From assembly GCA_029851415.1 (NCBI GenBank), contig CM056742.1, positions 50,508,954 to 50,572,953 on the forward strand: DNA of 64,000 bases, in the 5' to 3' direction. This DNA comes from Eretmocerus hayati. Lineage: Eukaryota > Arthropoda > Insecta > Hymenoptera > Aphelinidae. A model generated the notes under the pieces. The model searched no databases, had not been told where the DNA came from, and worked only from the letters and a program-made list of their open reading frames with translations. Positions 1 to 12,754 of this stretch are shown here, one piece after another. How positions within the stretch are numbered: the stretch's first letter is position 1; every line of letters begins with the position of its first letter. The position numbers and the translations under genes were made by a program.

Positions 1-15
1 TACTGGTAATTGTTC

Positions 16-1200
16 GAGGGCGCGCAGCGGGGTCCAGGGGGCGAAGCCCCCGGCGGGGGGTATGGGGGGGGGGCGGAGCCCCCCACTAGAACAAAAAATT
101 GTGATACGAGTGCATTACATCCGATGAAAGCTTCAACCGAATTTTGGGAAGAATTTTGTTTTGACATAAATTTCTCCAGCAAGACTATCCATGTATCAGC
201 AATCTTGATAACTCTAATCTAATATCTTGATCAATCGCTCAGAAGCGAGCTGCAACCTCATAAATTCGGTGCGAAATATATACTAGGGTGAGTATACTCA
301 ACTTTCATCCATATAGCCATTTTCTCAACAAACCTGGTTTACTTACCAATACTCTGTCTCGTCTCAATATTTTTCAACGAATCTCAGCTCACCCTGTAGA
401 GTTTGAAACAAGCTTCAAAATGAGTGGATATAGGTACATTTAAGATAATAAAATGAGCCAGAGGGGTGAAATAAACCACGATTGTTGAGAAAATGGCTCA
501 ATGTGGGCAATTTGGGTACACTTACCTGATTATCTTTTAACAACTATATTTGACCGACGCAGAAGAGATGCATTCACGAGAGACTACCTTTGAAAAAGGA
601 CTTTCTGGTGGTTACAAGATACAATATTGAACAGGTTTATTAAATCACAGTGAGGTTATCAACAATTGTCTGCTTCAAATTGTATAATTCTGTGGTGAGA
701 TTCGGAAAAAATGAATCGGGGTCGGCAGGAAAGTCGCCCTCTGCGTCACCATACGGGGGAACGGCACTAGGCTCATTATTGATACGAAAAGAACCATAAT
801 TTTCCCCGTCAGTGTCCAATTTTAGTATGATGAACTTTGAATTTGTCGAAGCTACACGAATCCCCATGAATTTAGAAGCTCGTGCGTAAAGCAAAGTACA
901 GCGTGTGTAAAGCAAAATCCAGCGTGCGTAAAGCACCACAACCGTGCGTAAAGCAATTGCTTTACACACGCTATGCGTAAAGCACTGCTTTACACACTTT
1001 TTTGGTGCTTTACGCACTAACTTTACGCTCAAGTATTATGAAATAGTATTATACGCACCGATGGCGAAAAAGTCGCTTTACGCACGGCTGAGTTGCTTTA
1101 CGCCCGAGGAGCGTAGCGACGAGGGTGGAAAGTAATCTCAACCGTGCGGAAAGCATCACATAAGGGCGGAAAGTTCGCACGAGGGTGGAAAGCTTTCGCC
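16..1200 (+). repeat. Diverged dispersed repeat, copy 1
   Basis: This block and 1570-2770 are diverged direct copies. Each begins with a GC-rich hairpin module, continues with related sequence (GAAAGCTTCAACC here, GAGAGCTTTAACC there; ACAAGATACAATATTGAA against GTAAGATACAGTATTGAA) and ends in a cluster of GTGCGTAAAGC motifs in both orientations (880-1060 here). A smaller repeat at about 284-525 is nested here; its GAAACAAGCTTCAAAATGAG also occurs in intron 5. No credible gene; the short open frames are not shared between the copies. Confidence 0.7.
27..86. repeat. GC-rich mini-hairpin module 1
   Basis: A 60-bp G/C-only-rich block in AT-rich surroundings. It contains two perfect short stem-loops with three-base loops: GGGGGCGAAGCCCCC (37-51) and GGGGGGCGGAGCCCCCC (from about 68). 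The module at 1577-1660 repeats the same order with one extra hairpin. Confidence 0.8.
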
Positions 1201-1569
1201 AGAGTTGCGTATTGCATTTTTTATAATACTGACCGGAAAGTTGCTAAGACGCAATTAACAAGCCCCAGATATTTGCGAGTAAGCAGCGCGCAAGGGCGAG
1301 GTAGGGTTGAGGGTAGTTGAGAACATGTCACGGATATTAGATTGTCCAAAATCTAGTTGATAGGAGCTGGGTTTATCTAAAGATCATTCTAATTTTACAT
1401 GCCCTGGAACTCATCTCGTGATTGCGGATGTGCTAGCAACGTTAAAATGAATGCATGGATCCCTCGATTGACGTATCGTTCGGACCAGAAAAGTACTGTG
1501 TATCCTGACAGCTCGTTAAATCAAGACTGCGTTCAGAGAAGTCGAGTGGAATTAGACAATGGCGTGCGG

Positions 1570-2770
1570 GGGAGAGGAGCGGGGTCCAGGGGTGCAACCC
1601 CTGGTGGGGGCCCAGGGGGCGAAGCCCCCGGCGGGGGGTGTGGGGGGCGGAGCCCCCCACTTGACAGAAAATTCTGATATAAGTGCAATGCATGTGAAGA
1701 GAGCTTTAACCTAAGTTTGGACTTAACTTAGTTCTGTCAGAGAATTTTTCAAACAAGACGATCGATCTGTTGGCGAAATCGGTAATCCTCTGTGATTGAT
1801 GCAGCTCTCCGTTCACGAAAATTCAAGTGATGGGGCTAGAAAAGTTTTCATTAGCTCTTGACTGCATTGCACCGATGAGAAAAAGAGGATTCTGAGGGTT
1901 ACTTCGTTTGATGAAAAGCTTCCCAATGATTGTAAGATACAGTATTGAAAACTTGCAAGACTGCGATTGGGATTAGGAATTATCATCCATCATTGAACAT
2001 TTTCAACATGTCCAAGAAATCACTCTGAGGTAATGAACAATTGTTAACACCAAATTATTCAGGCACGGAATCCCGCTTTGTGATTCATACTAAAGTTCGA
2101 CATCTCGAGAGAAAAGTCTGTCTCATAAAATTCTCTCACATAATACTTACGTCGCCTTAACCTATCGAATAGAATTGACTAGTTTATTCCTATTGTGAGA
2201 TTTGGACAGAATAATTGAATGCAGACTGAGATTCTTCTTACGAAAATATGACCCAAGGCGACAAACAAATGAGAATTTCCATACTGTTGATCAAATAATA
2301 TTCCTCGGTTTCAAAATACGGGCTCATTTATCGAAATCAGAGAGTTTGTCACAAGTGCAATGGTTGTTATTAGTCCCCTTGGACATTGATAATTTGTACT
2401 CCGTTGGAAAATGGTCGGCAACGCCGCGGAATAGACGGGAAACGAGAATGATCGAGAAGGACGGCACCGACATGAGCGCTAATCGCGCCATTGTGGGGAA
2501 TTGAGTCTTCTAGATTCGTCGACAAAGAAGAACTGGAATTTTCACTATCAGTATCTATTAACATCAGGATTTTCTTTGAACTTGCCATTTTGCAAACTTT
2601 CATGGATTCAGAAACGAGGTGTAAAGCAGTACAACCGTGCGTAAAGCAATTGCTTTACGATCGCTCGTGCGTAAAGTACTGCTTTACGCACGGTCACTGT
2701 GCTTTACGCATCAACTTTACGGTCAAGTATTATAAAAAAAAGATTTTCAATGGAGATACGACATGAAGTC
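1570..2770 (+). repeat. Diverged dispersed repeat, copy 2
   Basis: Second direct copy of the block at 16-1200, about 1.2 kb. It starts with the GC-rich module at 1577-1660 (hairpins CCAGGGGTGCAACCCCTGG, GGGGGCGAAGCCCCC and GGGGGGCGGAGCCCCCC). It ends with CCGTGCGTAAAGCAATTGCT and inverted copies of GTGCGTAAAGC at 2620-2730. Divergence from copy 1 is considerable, so the pair is old. The interval between them (1201-1569) shows nothing. Confidence 0.7.
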
Positions 2771-2962
2771 ACGAATATGTCAAGATTAAGATAAAATGTC
2801 AAATTTTGTCGATTCATATTACCAGAACCACGAATGCTGGGCTTACAAAAATTCACCGCGAGCTTCAATTGATCGTAACCCAACTATTAGAATAGTCATC
2901 GCGTAATTCTGTTCAAGTAGAAAAAATTCCCCCCTCTACTCGTGCAACCCGGAAATCATATT

Positions 2963-3045
2963 TCGTGGTCGTGGTCTAGGGGTTAGAACACTTGGCTTCC
3001 GCGAAGAGGGCCCCGAATCTCCGCGGTTCCCATGTGGAATCGATC
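2963..3045 (+). other. tRNA-like sequence (possible SINE head)
   Basis: GTGGTCTAGGGGTTAG near 2970 is a good internal-promoter A box. A degenerate B box (GGCCCCGAATC) follows about 40 bases later. It does not fold convincingly as a functional tRNA. Weak call. Confidence 0.35.
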
Positions 3046-3099
3046 GCTTACTTTTTCACGAGTCTATCGGCTTTCCATAAATTCCCACGTGACACAATA

Positions 3100-3262
3100 A
3101 ATTGGCACATTTTCGTTCACAAAGATCTCAAAAAGTACCCCAATGTTGGGCTAAACGACGAGTTATCCAGGTCAAATTAGATGGTAATAAAGCTTGGATA
3201 ACTCGTCGTTTAGCCGAAATTGAACAAGATTCTGAGATTTTTGTGAACAAAGTTCAACGTGC
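3100..3262. repeat. Stem-loop with a perfect 21-bp core
   Basis: GGCTAAACGACGAGTTATCC (3149) pairs perfectly with GGATAACTCGTCGTTTAGCC (3195) around a loop of about 26 bases. The pairing extends imperfectly outward (GTTCACAAAGATCTCAAAAA against TTGTGAACAA on the far side). Probably a small transposable element. Confidence 0.7.
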
Positions 3263-3864
3263 GCGATGACCGCATCGCCTCAAAATTCGTAATTTTCTTA
3301 GCAATATTGCTAGTTGATTGAAAGTATCTCATTTCTGAAATTGAGCTAAAACTCTTCAATGATTTTAAAAGTTCACTAGAGTCCAAAATCAAACTCAACT
3401 GCTGTGTCTATGCCGACAAAGCTGATAAAACCTTGACACATCTCTTCCGAAAGCATCAGAAAGTAACGTCTTTCCGTCGGCATTTCTCGTGTGTTTTTCA
3501 GCCATATCAGAGTGTGTAACTGTAAACACAAAGTGTAAATACTGCGTCTTCTTTAGATCTAGCAAAGATCGCGCTTTTACGATATTGGTTCCTTTGCCGT
3601 ATCCTTACCCCTCTTCTTTCTACAATGTTCTCTTAAGTGCCAAGCAAACAGAGGGCGTATATTTGGTCGGCGGCTCAAATATATCTTTACTCGCTCTCGG
3701 CAAAGATGCTCCACCAAAGGTACGTCGGGAGATATTGTTGGAGGTCTTGTCCTGACAAATGGTGAATTTTTTCCATGATTATTTATCTACAACTAGATGT
3801 TGAGTTACGAGGGAATGTCCTTACACTCATGACTCCAGATGAAACCCGATAATCAATACTGACC
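3263..3864. other. Interval without recognised features
   Basis: About 600 bp of AT-rich sequence; an 88-codon open frame at 3489-3755 has no recognisable similarity. Nothing annotated. Confidence 0.6.
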
Positions 3865-5092
3865 AATTCCACGTAAGATCAGACAGTCCAAAATTGCTGA
3901 AGTCTCAAATCTCTTTAAGGATGAAATATATGTTTCTAAGGACAAATTAACGAGACACGTATTTTTGCGTTTTGCCCTATCATGCTGTGACTCGAAGTTA
4001 TCGATTTGTTTCATTTAATGGGCATTTCGTGAAATTAGCAACTTTTGATCAATATAGATGCAATTCTCCGTGTGTAATGGCCTTCGTAGAGATGAGACTT
4101 GTATAGGGGGGTCAAGTAAGTTATATTGCACCCGAAAATCTTGGTACAGAAACACAATTAGTGAGCAGGATCCGCAAAAATTGATTTTGGCCAAAATCGA
4201 GGAAAGCTCAAAATAATCATCCTCAATTTCGATGGAAAATTTTCTGTGATCTCGTTGAAACATGAGGAACGAAATGTACTTGGTCTGGTTTGCGCGACGT
4301 GGCGCAGAGTGGAGCTAGAGATCATTTTCTGGATTTTATCGTTAAATCTTGTTTTTCATGATCGTTCAGACAGATGGAGTTCGTAATGAGTCTGTGAAGC
4401 GCTGCATCGATACTTGGACGCTTTTATCCACGCTAATAGCTGTTGAAGATCAGTGCATAAATTCCATCTGGAAGATAAGATATACTCCAAGTCATACTTA
4501 AGTCGAATGATAACACAAGTCTGATATCATAGATGAGGCAAACTTAAATTTGATACCACCAAAGCATCATAGTATTACATTCACAATCTTAAAAACCAAG
4601 TTTGAATGATGAAATCCAGAAAATGATCTTTAGTCCCACTCTGCGCCACGTCGCGCAAATCGGACCAAGTAAATTTCGTTCCTCATGTTTCAACGAGCTC
4701 ACAGAAAATTTTCCATCAAAATTGAGGATGATTATTTTGAGCTATTCAACTTTCCTCGATTTCGGCAAAAATCAATTTTTGTGGATCCTGCTCACTAATT
4801 GTGTTTCTGTACCAAGATTTTCTGGTGCAATATAATTCACTTGACCCCCCCTGAACAAGTCTTATCTCCACGGAGGCCATTACACACGAAAAATTGCATC
4901 TATATCGATCAAAAGTTGCTGATTCCACGAAATGCCCATTAAATGAAAAAAATCGATAACTTCGAGTTAGAGCATGATAGGACAAAACGCAAAAATACGT
5001 GTCTCGTTAATTTGTCCTTAGAAACATATATTTCATCCTTGAAGAGATTTGAAACTTGAGCAATTTTCGACTGTCTGATCTTACATGGAATT
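3865..5092. mobile_element. Foldback element, arms about 480 bp
   Basis: The arms 3865-4341 and 4604-5092 are inverted repeats around a 262-bp spacer. Matches include AATTCCACGTAAGATCAGAC against GTCTGATCTTACATGGAATT, TTAACGAGACACGTATTTTT with its complement, and TTGCGCGACGTGGCGCAGAG with CTCTGCGCCACGTCGCGCAA. The two arms encode similar short frames on opposite strands, which is a consequence of the palindrome. No transposase, so non-autonomous. Confidence 0.85.
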
Positions 5093-5116
5093 CATCTACT
5101 CATAAACTTACCTACT

Positions 5117-5305
5117 GAGCGCGGTAGCCCATTTTGGGAACTAGGACAGTTTGTCTGTCGAGCGAAGCGAGACAGACATGTCCTCCAGTTAAGTGCCCAA
5201 AATGGGATTGCAAGCGAAGTGCGGATATATTTTTCATTACAAGAAGCCTAAAATCCCATTTAAACGCGGCATTTTAAGGTTAGAGCAATGAAAAATATAT
5301 TAACG
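5117..5305. repeat. Nested palindromes with a GCGAAGC apex
   Basis: CCCATTTTGGG (5128) and CCCAAAATGGG (5194) enclose GGACAGTTTGTCTGTC and GACAGACATGTCC, with GAGCGAAGCGAG at the centre (5160-5171). A second small inverted pair, TATATTTTTCATT (5226) and AATGAAAAATATA (5287), follows. No gene. Confidence 0.65.
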
Positions 5306-7209
5306 GCTGGACAAATGAGTACTTCAAACTCTGATTTCGAATAATAAGAAGTATTCAATTTTCACATTTACATCAGAATAGCACAATTTTCACGTCCCTA
5401 ACTGAACCCAAGCATTAATCAGTGTTCCTCAAAGACCTTTCTGATTAATGTTATGCATTTGTCATTCCATTATTTTCAGGGATTCCTCAAGTTAAATTTT
5501 TATTCCAAACATGACCAGAAGATGAAACTGATTAGTTTGTTCGTTATTGATAGTGAAGGTTTAGTTGGTGCGGGTGCTCGTTTCACCTTGCCTAGTCCAT
5601 AAGAATTCGTCAATACGGATTTTTTCCCCCAAATGGTTTCACTCGCGATTTTGGTCCGCAACCCGCTGTTTCCTTAGTAGATTATATTTTCTTATGAGTT
5701 TATCCATGATTCCCAGCTACTTTGATATCTGTTCTCAAATTACTTGAAATCTGTGCGAGCCACCTTAGTATCCCAAAACTAGTGCTACTTATATCATTCC
5801 GTTCACTGCAGATTATTTATAAGTTTTGTGAGCATCTACACAAGGTTTCGGATACTCTATGTTGAGGTGCCTTAGGCAAGAGGCTAAGGCCATCACGTTA
5901 GTTGATCTAGAGTAGATTGATCATGCAGCTCACTCTACCAACTTATTCTGTTCTTCTCAGGTAGAAAAAAATTTGAGGATCGAATTTAAAGATGTGCTGA
6001 CGCCGTGTTCCTCCATAAACTGCTATTGACTTTAGATACTCGAGCCCCACAAAGATAAATAGAGATTCTTCAAATATTCAATTCGTTGAACCTCCATGTG
6101 CATGGAGAATATCAACAGAAATCTTGCACTGGGAGCGGAACATTTTCCACACACTATCAGATGAAGGAGAAATCCGTCCTGGACTTCTCACTACATGAGC
6201 TATTCGACTTGGCTGTTTCGAATTATCTGTTATGAAATTGCAAATATCAAATCGAATTTCAAAAATTATAAGTTTCCTTAGTTTCGGGCCTGGTTACGAA
6301 AACAGCTTGCAGTGAGTTTTCAGTCAGCTATTACCCCATGAAAAATTACTCAAATTGCTTACCCTTCAAGTTTCGGGGAGTTTTTCAACGCTCCTGTGCA
6401 ATTCTCGGGCTACCCCTCTGTTTGACTGTTGTGGAGCTCAAAGTATGAATTCATTAAAAATTTTCAAACCACATATTTCGACGTAAAACTTTGTGCTCTT
6501 TCGATTGCCGCGGTCGAAATTCCAAAATTCTTCCAGTAAAGGCCCCAAAAACTACAAAAAACTGAAAAAATATGGTTTTTTGAAAAACCCAGGCAACCAA
6601 AAAATGTATTTTGAAAAATGCAACAACTTTGTTCCTCACGAAAAATGCATCAAATCGCTTTCCCTCCAAGTTGAACTGTTAATACTGAGTTTTTTATCTG
6701 ATTTTCGGGTTTTCATGAATGCCACCCCCATATGAGTTCTGGGCGTCCCTCGAGGGAAACGGATTCATCTTCTGCATGAAAAAACCTACAATTTGACCAC
6801 TTGCAAAGTCTCGATATCGCTTGTTCAGTGGGGAAGCATAATTGTGCCACCTTCCAATTTTTTCCCCCACTGTGCGTCGCGACGGATACTCCACGACACT
6901 TGGCCTAGCCGTGGCGCCGCTGCACTAATACTCCGACGTGCTCCTGGTGCCATCATCAGGAACGTCGTCACCGTGACCTAGTGACATTTTCAGACTCATA
7001 ATTAGTGTTTCGCACTTTGGCTCCTGTGTTATATTTGTGTAAATATATTGTGTATGAACTCACTCAGCCTAAGCTCCATCCACCTCAACCGCACCACAAA
7101 CCTCAACATCCTCGTCGTCCAAGTTGTGCCAAACGTGACCAGTGACAAAAGATCCCTAGGGGGCACCACCAACGCTCCCACTCTTTATCAACAACAACCC
7201 GCCCTTCGT
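5306..7209. other. Interval without recognised genes
   Basis: About 1.9 kb. It contains A/T-rich runs (GGTTTTTTGAAAAACC near 6571) and short open frames on both strands around 6454-6981 that overlap each other and match nothing I know. No inverted repeat above 30 bp was noticed. Confidence 0.5.
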
Positions 7210-7738
7210 CAACGGGATCCATAAGATTAGTGAACGGTAGTCTCCGGACGACATTTTCGAGTCTGAAAAACAAATTTCTTTATATTCTCTTATAAACGAA
7301 TGAGAAAAAACAACAGCGATGGCCGTGCGAGATTTTTCGGTCAAAATCCAGATCAAGTAACATTCTCGCGATTCATAATCCGGATTGCTCGGCTGGGCCT
7401 GCCGTCTTAGCTAAGCAAGCTCATAATCTATACCCCTCTGGGAGCCTCACTCAAGCGGTCACCAATCCGGGTAAAGAATCGCGAAAACATTGCTTCAACT
7501 TATTTTTTTCCAAAAAGCTCGCGTGGCCGGCACTGGTGCCTATTTCTATTGATATATGGAAAACGGTGAAGAAACTGGTTTTTCTGACCCAAAAATGTCG
7601 TCCGGTCGCTACTATTGACCAATCTCGTGGGTTTCATACAATACCCATGATAAAAGAACGGGCGAACTTCTTACGCGAGCCAAGCGTGAAGCACCAGCCG
7701 AGCAGCCACCAATCCGGATAATGAATCGCAAAAACGTG
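7210..7738. repeat. Tandem units of about 240 bp, left part of an interrupted array
   Basis: A complete unit (about 7500-7740) starts with AAAAAGCTCGCGTGGCCGGC, includes CCAAAAATGTCGTCCGG and ends with CCAATCCGGATAATGAATCG. A partial unit precedes it and an inverted one lies at about 7210-7400. Matching units resume at 14211 on the far side of the hAT-like element, so that element inserted into this array. Confidence 0.75.
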
Positions 7739-7746
7739 GCTTAACC

Positions 7747-9198
7747 CAGGGATGGGTCTACACTACACTACACCGTAGGATAGTGCTACACCGGTATAAT
7801 ACCGGTGTAATAGTGTAGTTGCATTGCACCGCGTTCTACCGTGTATTACACCTCTACACCGCGGTGCGAAATGCGACTGGTGTACTGCACCAAACCGTGA
7901 GTTCTGCTTTTTGCTTCGCTTGTGACTTTGAATTTTAAATGTAGGAATTTTCGAAATTCTCACGAGTAGCTGGCGAACGATGTGGAGATATATATAGGAG
8001 CTGAGTGCGTCCACGTCAAATTTACAACTTTTCTGCAACCATTTTTTTAAAATTCCCATACCATTTTTTTCCGTTTTGGGATATCAAAATATGACGAATC
8101 GCATTGTTATTAGGTCGAAAATTTTTTTTGCTCATCATACGGCCACACGTGTGTTTGTCCCTGAAAATCCAAAACCAAGATTTGACGACCGTATTTTGCT
8201 CATAACTTTCGACTGTCTCAACCAATTTCGATTTTTCAAAATGCATTTGAAAGGTGACTCAAATACCTATTAATTGATCACTTGTAAAAATTTTTTTGTG
8301 CCCACCTGATTCTGTCAGTAGCTATGAAAGGCAGAAATCAGAAATTGGCTCATAACTTTTTTGACCCCATTTTTAAAATTTTTTTTTTATATTTTTTTAT
8401 TTTTTCTTAGATGATAGAGCTCCAGTATATTTTTTTATTTTTTCTTAGATGATAGAGCTCCAGTATTTCCTAGAGTCTGGATCGATGAACCAAACGTATC
8501 CGGACGTATTTTTTACCGCAGAATCCGAATCTGTAGGCATTTTTCACATAACTGGTTGGCATCACCTTCAAAAAATGAATTTTAACTCCTAAAACCACGT
8601 GTTTCATGCGCTGGGTTGGCTTAGCGGTATTTGAAGCCTCAAAACTTCTGCTCGAGTGGTACTACTTGAAAGAGTCTCTCAGCGACAGTTCTGGGCCCTA
8701 CAGACCCAATATAGAGTAATTCCACGTCAATTCAGCAAGGTTTTCTCCGACCATTTTTTTTATCCCTCCATAGGCTTCTACCCGTTTCATAGTATTAAAA
8801 AAGAATGGTTCCAACAGTCCATAAATAAGGCTAAAAAAAATTATTTGCACCAGGCCTATATATGAGTGATTCTGCTATAAATTCAAGTTCACATTGTCTC
8901 GGCAATTTGCTAATAACTTTTGACTGCCTCCACTAATCGCGAATCTGTTTGCTGCATTCGAAAGAGGGGCCAAAAACCTATCAATTCATCATCTACAAAA
9001 CCCTTTTTGAGCCATTGCGGACCCTCTTCGACTCGAAATAAACCTAAATCACGGTATCGACACTAACTTTTTTGACCCCCAAAAAACTTTCTTGGTTTGT
9101 GTTGCTGTAATCTACGCGCAAAAAGATCTTGGATCAATTCTTCTGGGATATGGCTTCTCTGGAATGATTTTTGTGCGTCAGAATGTCAAAAAAAGTAA
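7747..9198 (+). repeat. Left inverted arm of the hAT-like element
   Basis: 1,452 bp, matching 12755-14202 in reverse. The first 120 bases are themselves palindromic (GGTATAATACC, CACCGCGGTG). From about 8709 it contains a sub-repeat starting TATAGAGTAATTCCACGTCA that recurs at 11873. Confidence 0.9.
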
Positions 9199-9309
9199 TA
9201 CGCTGCTAAAAGAGATTAGCAGATTGCTTTCTCTTAGCGAAATAATCTCAGATGCTCACTCAAACTAATGAGATCTTGGAAAAACTGATCAAATTCCAAA
9301 ATCATGATC

Positions 9310-10110
9310 GAAATTCCCACAAAATAGATTCATTTAATCAAGTTTAAACGTGGTTGAATCAAATTCGGTTTCAACAATTGACGTAGAATGCTAGGAAAGT
9401 ATCTCTCTAGTCCATTACAAGATGGATAGATTAGTTGTAGAAGGAGATATGAGCAAGAAATGAATTTTGGATGCAATTTTTTTTCTCATATTTTGAGTTA
9501 TCTTTACAAGATTCTCTTTAAGGGGAATTCAAATAACCTACACTGTGGTTTTTTGTGCAAGATATATCGCCTGGGTGAGGCGAAATTTCAATTTAGATGC
9601 TGTAAAGATGATAAAAATTGAGTTTTTTAGAAAAATTGTATTTTCCAGAAATGAAATCAATTTTGAGTGTATTAAAACGAATTTTGGAAAAAATCGGTAT
9701 CAACCAATCGATTTAGAATGGCGGAAAAGTATCAACTCAGTTTATTAAAATTTTAATGGATTAGTTTGAGGGGGGAGATATGAAGACAGTATAAATATTG
9801 AAAAAAATATTTTTATATATTTCGAGTTACTTTCTTGAGAAAGCTAATTAGGGCAATGCGAATTATCTAAACTGAGGTTTTTCTAAGCAAAGTCTGTAAT
9901 TTGGTTGAAACGGAATTTTGATACAATTGATTTCAATTTGCTCAAAATGGAGTTTTTGTTGAAAATTTTCGTTTTTTTCGAAAATTCAGGTTTATGGGGA
10001 TTAATTAGAATTCCGGTATTGACCAAACGGTAGATTGAGCCAAAAAATACCGTAGCCTAGGTGACCCAAATTGGGGTAAGATAAAGTTAGAAAGAGATAT
10101 TTTACTATGA
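9310..10110 (+). repeat. Diverged tandem array, period about 330 bp
   Basis: Two units and a partial third. Landmarks recur with offsets of about 326-332 bases: TTTGAGTTATCTTTACAAGA (9492) against TTCGAGTTACTTTCTTGAG (9819), and GATTAGTTGTAGAAGGAGAT (about 9429) against GATTAGTTTGAGGGGGGAGA (about 9760). Units are heavily diverged. It lies in the core of the hAT-like element. Confidence 0.6.
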
Positions 10111-10285
10111 AAGTAGAAAATTTTAGCGATGTTACCTTAAAATACCTGTAAATCAAATTCAATTGGGATAAGAGAGCAGCCAAATGACTGGTGTCATCTT
10201 TAAGTGATTCTACACAACTCATAGAAGAGCAAAAATCTAAGAAGTGGAGTGTAGAAACGAAGGCGTGGCGCAAAAAAAAAAACAA

Positions 10286-10320
10286 CATACATACACACAC
10301 ACATACATGCATACACAGAC
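10286..10320 (+). repeat. CA/TACA microsatellite
   Basis: A run of ACATACATACACACACACAT type preceded by A10. Confidence 0.8.
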
Positions 10321-10460
10321 AAAGGGGCGGAGAGATGAGTCCCTGGGGGTTTTTGGAGGGTTTTAGGAGAAAAAGTGTTACTTACAATCGTTAGCTTTTG
10401 GCGAAAGGAACAAGATGGTTAAAGCATTTTTGTGATACGAGGAATTTTGTTGGAGAAAAT

Positions 10461-11028
10461 ATCCCAGCTAGGACGAAACGTTTCTGAAACGTACGACATT
10501 TGGTTGCGGCGGCAACCTGGGAACCTTTCGTTTAGCGTTTCTGTACCGTTACAGAAACGTTGTGGCACGAGCGAAATGTCCGCAAGCGAATCGTTTCCCT
10601 TGAGTTTCACTTACGTTGTCGGAACGTTTCATCGATAAACTAACAAATTCGGATTGTTTATTTAAAAATTGAATTTTCCCATAATCACCCCATGGCCTAC
10701 ATAACGGTCATTCTTTCCAATCTCAAGTGTTAGGGCGTCCAGACAAAGTCCAGAGTGAGCCCAAAGATGAGTGTAAACAAACGATGCGCAAGCAACAATT
10801 TGTTTAACAATTTTTTATTTATTTAGCAAAAATTTTCAAAGTTCTTTTTCGTTGCGATGAAACGTTTCGACAACCCTGACGAAACTCTAGGGGAACGGTT
10901 CGCTTGCGGACATTTCGCTGGTGCCACAACGTTCCTGTAACGGTACAGAAACGCCAAACGAAAGGTTCCCAGGTTGCCGCCGCAACCAAATGTCGTACGT
11001 TTCAGAAACGTTTCGTCCTTGCTGGGAT
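10461..11028. mobile_element. Foldback block A in the hAT core
   Basis: Arms 10461-10634 and 10855-11028, inverted and highly similar. Examples are GACGAAACGTTTCTGAAACG and GGTTGCGGCGGCAACCTGGG, each with its complement in the other arm. Inside each arm a short palindrome, GTTTCTGTACCGTTACAGAAAC, adds a second fold. Spacer 220 bp. Non-coding. Confidence 0.85.
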
Positions 11029-11097
11029 TGGATTGAATGGAAAAATTGATCACAAATTTTCTGTGTCGAAAACAAAGCCTCCTCTTTAGAGAATGCA

Positions 11098-12754
11098 AAA
11101 TGATTCTTCATGAAGCCGGAACTCCTTGTAGAGCTCTGAGTTTATTTTGATTGAGTTTGTCAAGTTATTTCACATCGGAAACATATTTTCCAAGTATCAT
11201 CGAGGCCATTAAAAATCGTCAGAACCTCAAAAAGTATTTTTCACGAACTCGGTACATAATATACTCTACATAACATACTATTCAAGGTACTTTTTCGAAC
11301 AGAATTTGGCCTCTTGATCTAACCCATTAGCTTTTGATGACCCAAATTTATTTTAAACGATAGCTCTTGAAATTTTACTCAAGATGACCTATCGTCAAAG
11401 TCAATTCGATGCACTAGAAATCGTTTCATAGCCACTCGAATCAAAACAAAAATGTCAAGAATGAAATCTGTGAGCCCTGCTACGAAGCCTCCTCATCACT
11501 TCAAGGACTTCATGGCAGCTGTATACCACCTCATTCGACTAAATCTACTTGGACAATAGGTCATTTTGGAGGTAATTGACCCAGCTATCGATTGGGAATG
11601 GTTCCGAGAGCATGGGATAAATCATCAGTAAAAGTCGACAAACTTTGCAAATGTACACTTTTATGCACAGGGTATTGAAACGAGAATTTCAGCGCTTCAA
11701 TACCCTGGAACCGGGTCCGTAGGGCCCAAAATTGTAGATTAGATGATTCCCTGAGTACAGCTACTCGCGAGCAGGACTAGTCATGCTTGATATATTATTG
11801 AGCCCCTGCAGCGCATAGACCCCATTTGAGATCTATGAAAAAAAAGTATCACAAGGCTTCACCATCTTGTATAGAGTGATTCCACGTCAATTCAGCAAGG
11901 TTTTCTCCGACCATTTTTCCATCCCTCCATAGGGTTTTTCCCGTTCCACAGTGTTAAAAAAAGATGGTTCCAACAGTCTATACAGCCAAAAGAAATATTT
12001 TGCATCACCCAGGCCTATATAAGTGATTCTGCTATAAATTCAAGATTTGATACATTGCCTCGGCAATTTGCGTATAACTTTTGACTGCCTCTACCAATCG
12101 CGAATCTGCTTGCGGCATTCGAAAAAGGGGTCAAGAACCTATCGATTTACTACCGACAAAACCTTTTTTGAGCCATTGCAGACCCTCCTCGACTCAAAAT
12201 GAACTTAAATCATGGTGTCACCATAACTCTTTTGACCCTCAAAAAAAATTTTTTCCTGCCCATAGAACCCATTCCATGCTCTCGAAACTATTCTCAATCG
12301 ATAGCTGGGTCAATTACCTTCAAAATGACCTATTGCCTGAGTAGATTTAGTCAAATGAGGTGGTACACAGCTGCCATGAAGTCCTTGAAGTGATGAGAAG
12401 AAGGCTTCGTACCAGGGCTCACAGATTTCATTATTGACATTATCGTCTTGATTCGGGTGGCTATGGAACGATTTCTAGTGCATTAAATTGACCTTGACGA
12501 TAGGTCATCTTGAGTAAAATTTTTGAGGGCTATCGTTGGAAATAATTTTGAGTCCCCAAAATTTAATGGGTTAGACGAAGAGGCTAATTTCTCTTCGAAA
12601 AAGAACTTTGAAAATACTTTTTGAGGTTCTGACGATTTTTAATGGCTTGAATGATACTTGGAAAATATGTTTCCGATGTAAAATAACTTGACAAAGACAG
12701 TTAAAATGAATTCAGAGCTCTACAAGGAGTTCAGGCTTCATGAAGAATCATTTT
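11098..12754. mobile_element. Foldback block B in the hAT core
   Basis: Arms 11098-11616 and 12268-12754, inverted. Examples are AATGATTCTTCATGAAGCC and CTATCGATTGGGAATGG-type pairs with the complement, and GAGGTTCTGACGATTTTTAA with TTAAAAATCGTCAGAACCTC. Its right arm abuts the right arm of the large element. The spacer includes another copy (11872-12260) of the repeat found at 8709-9090. Confidence 0.85.

Noticed and set aside
880..1210. CRISPR-like array
   Set aside because: The GTGCGTAAAGC motifs are short, irregularly spaced and in both orientations, in a eukaryotic genome.
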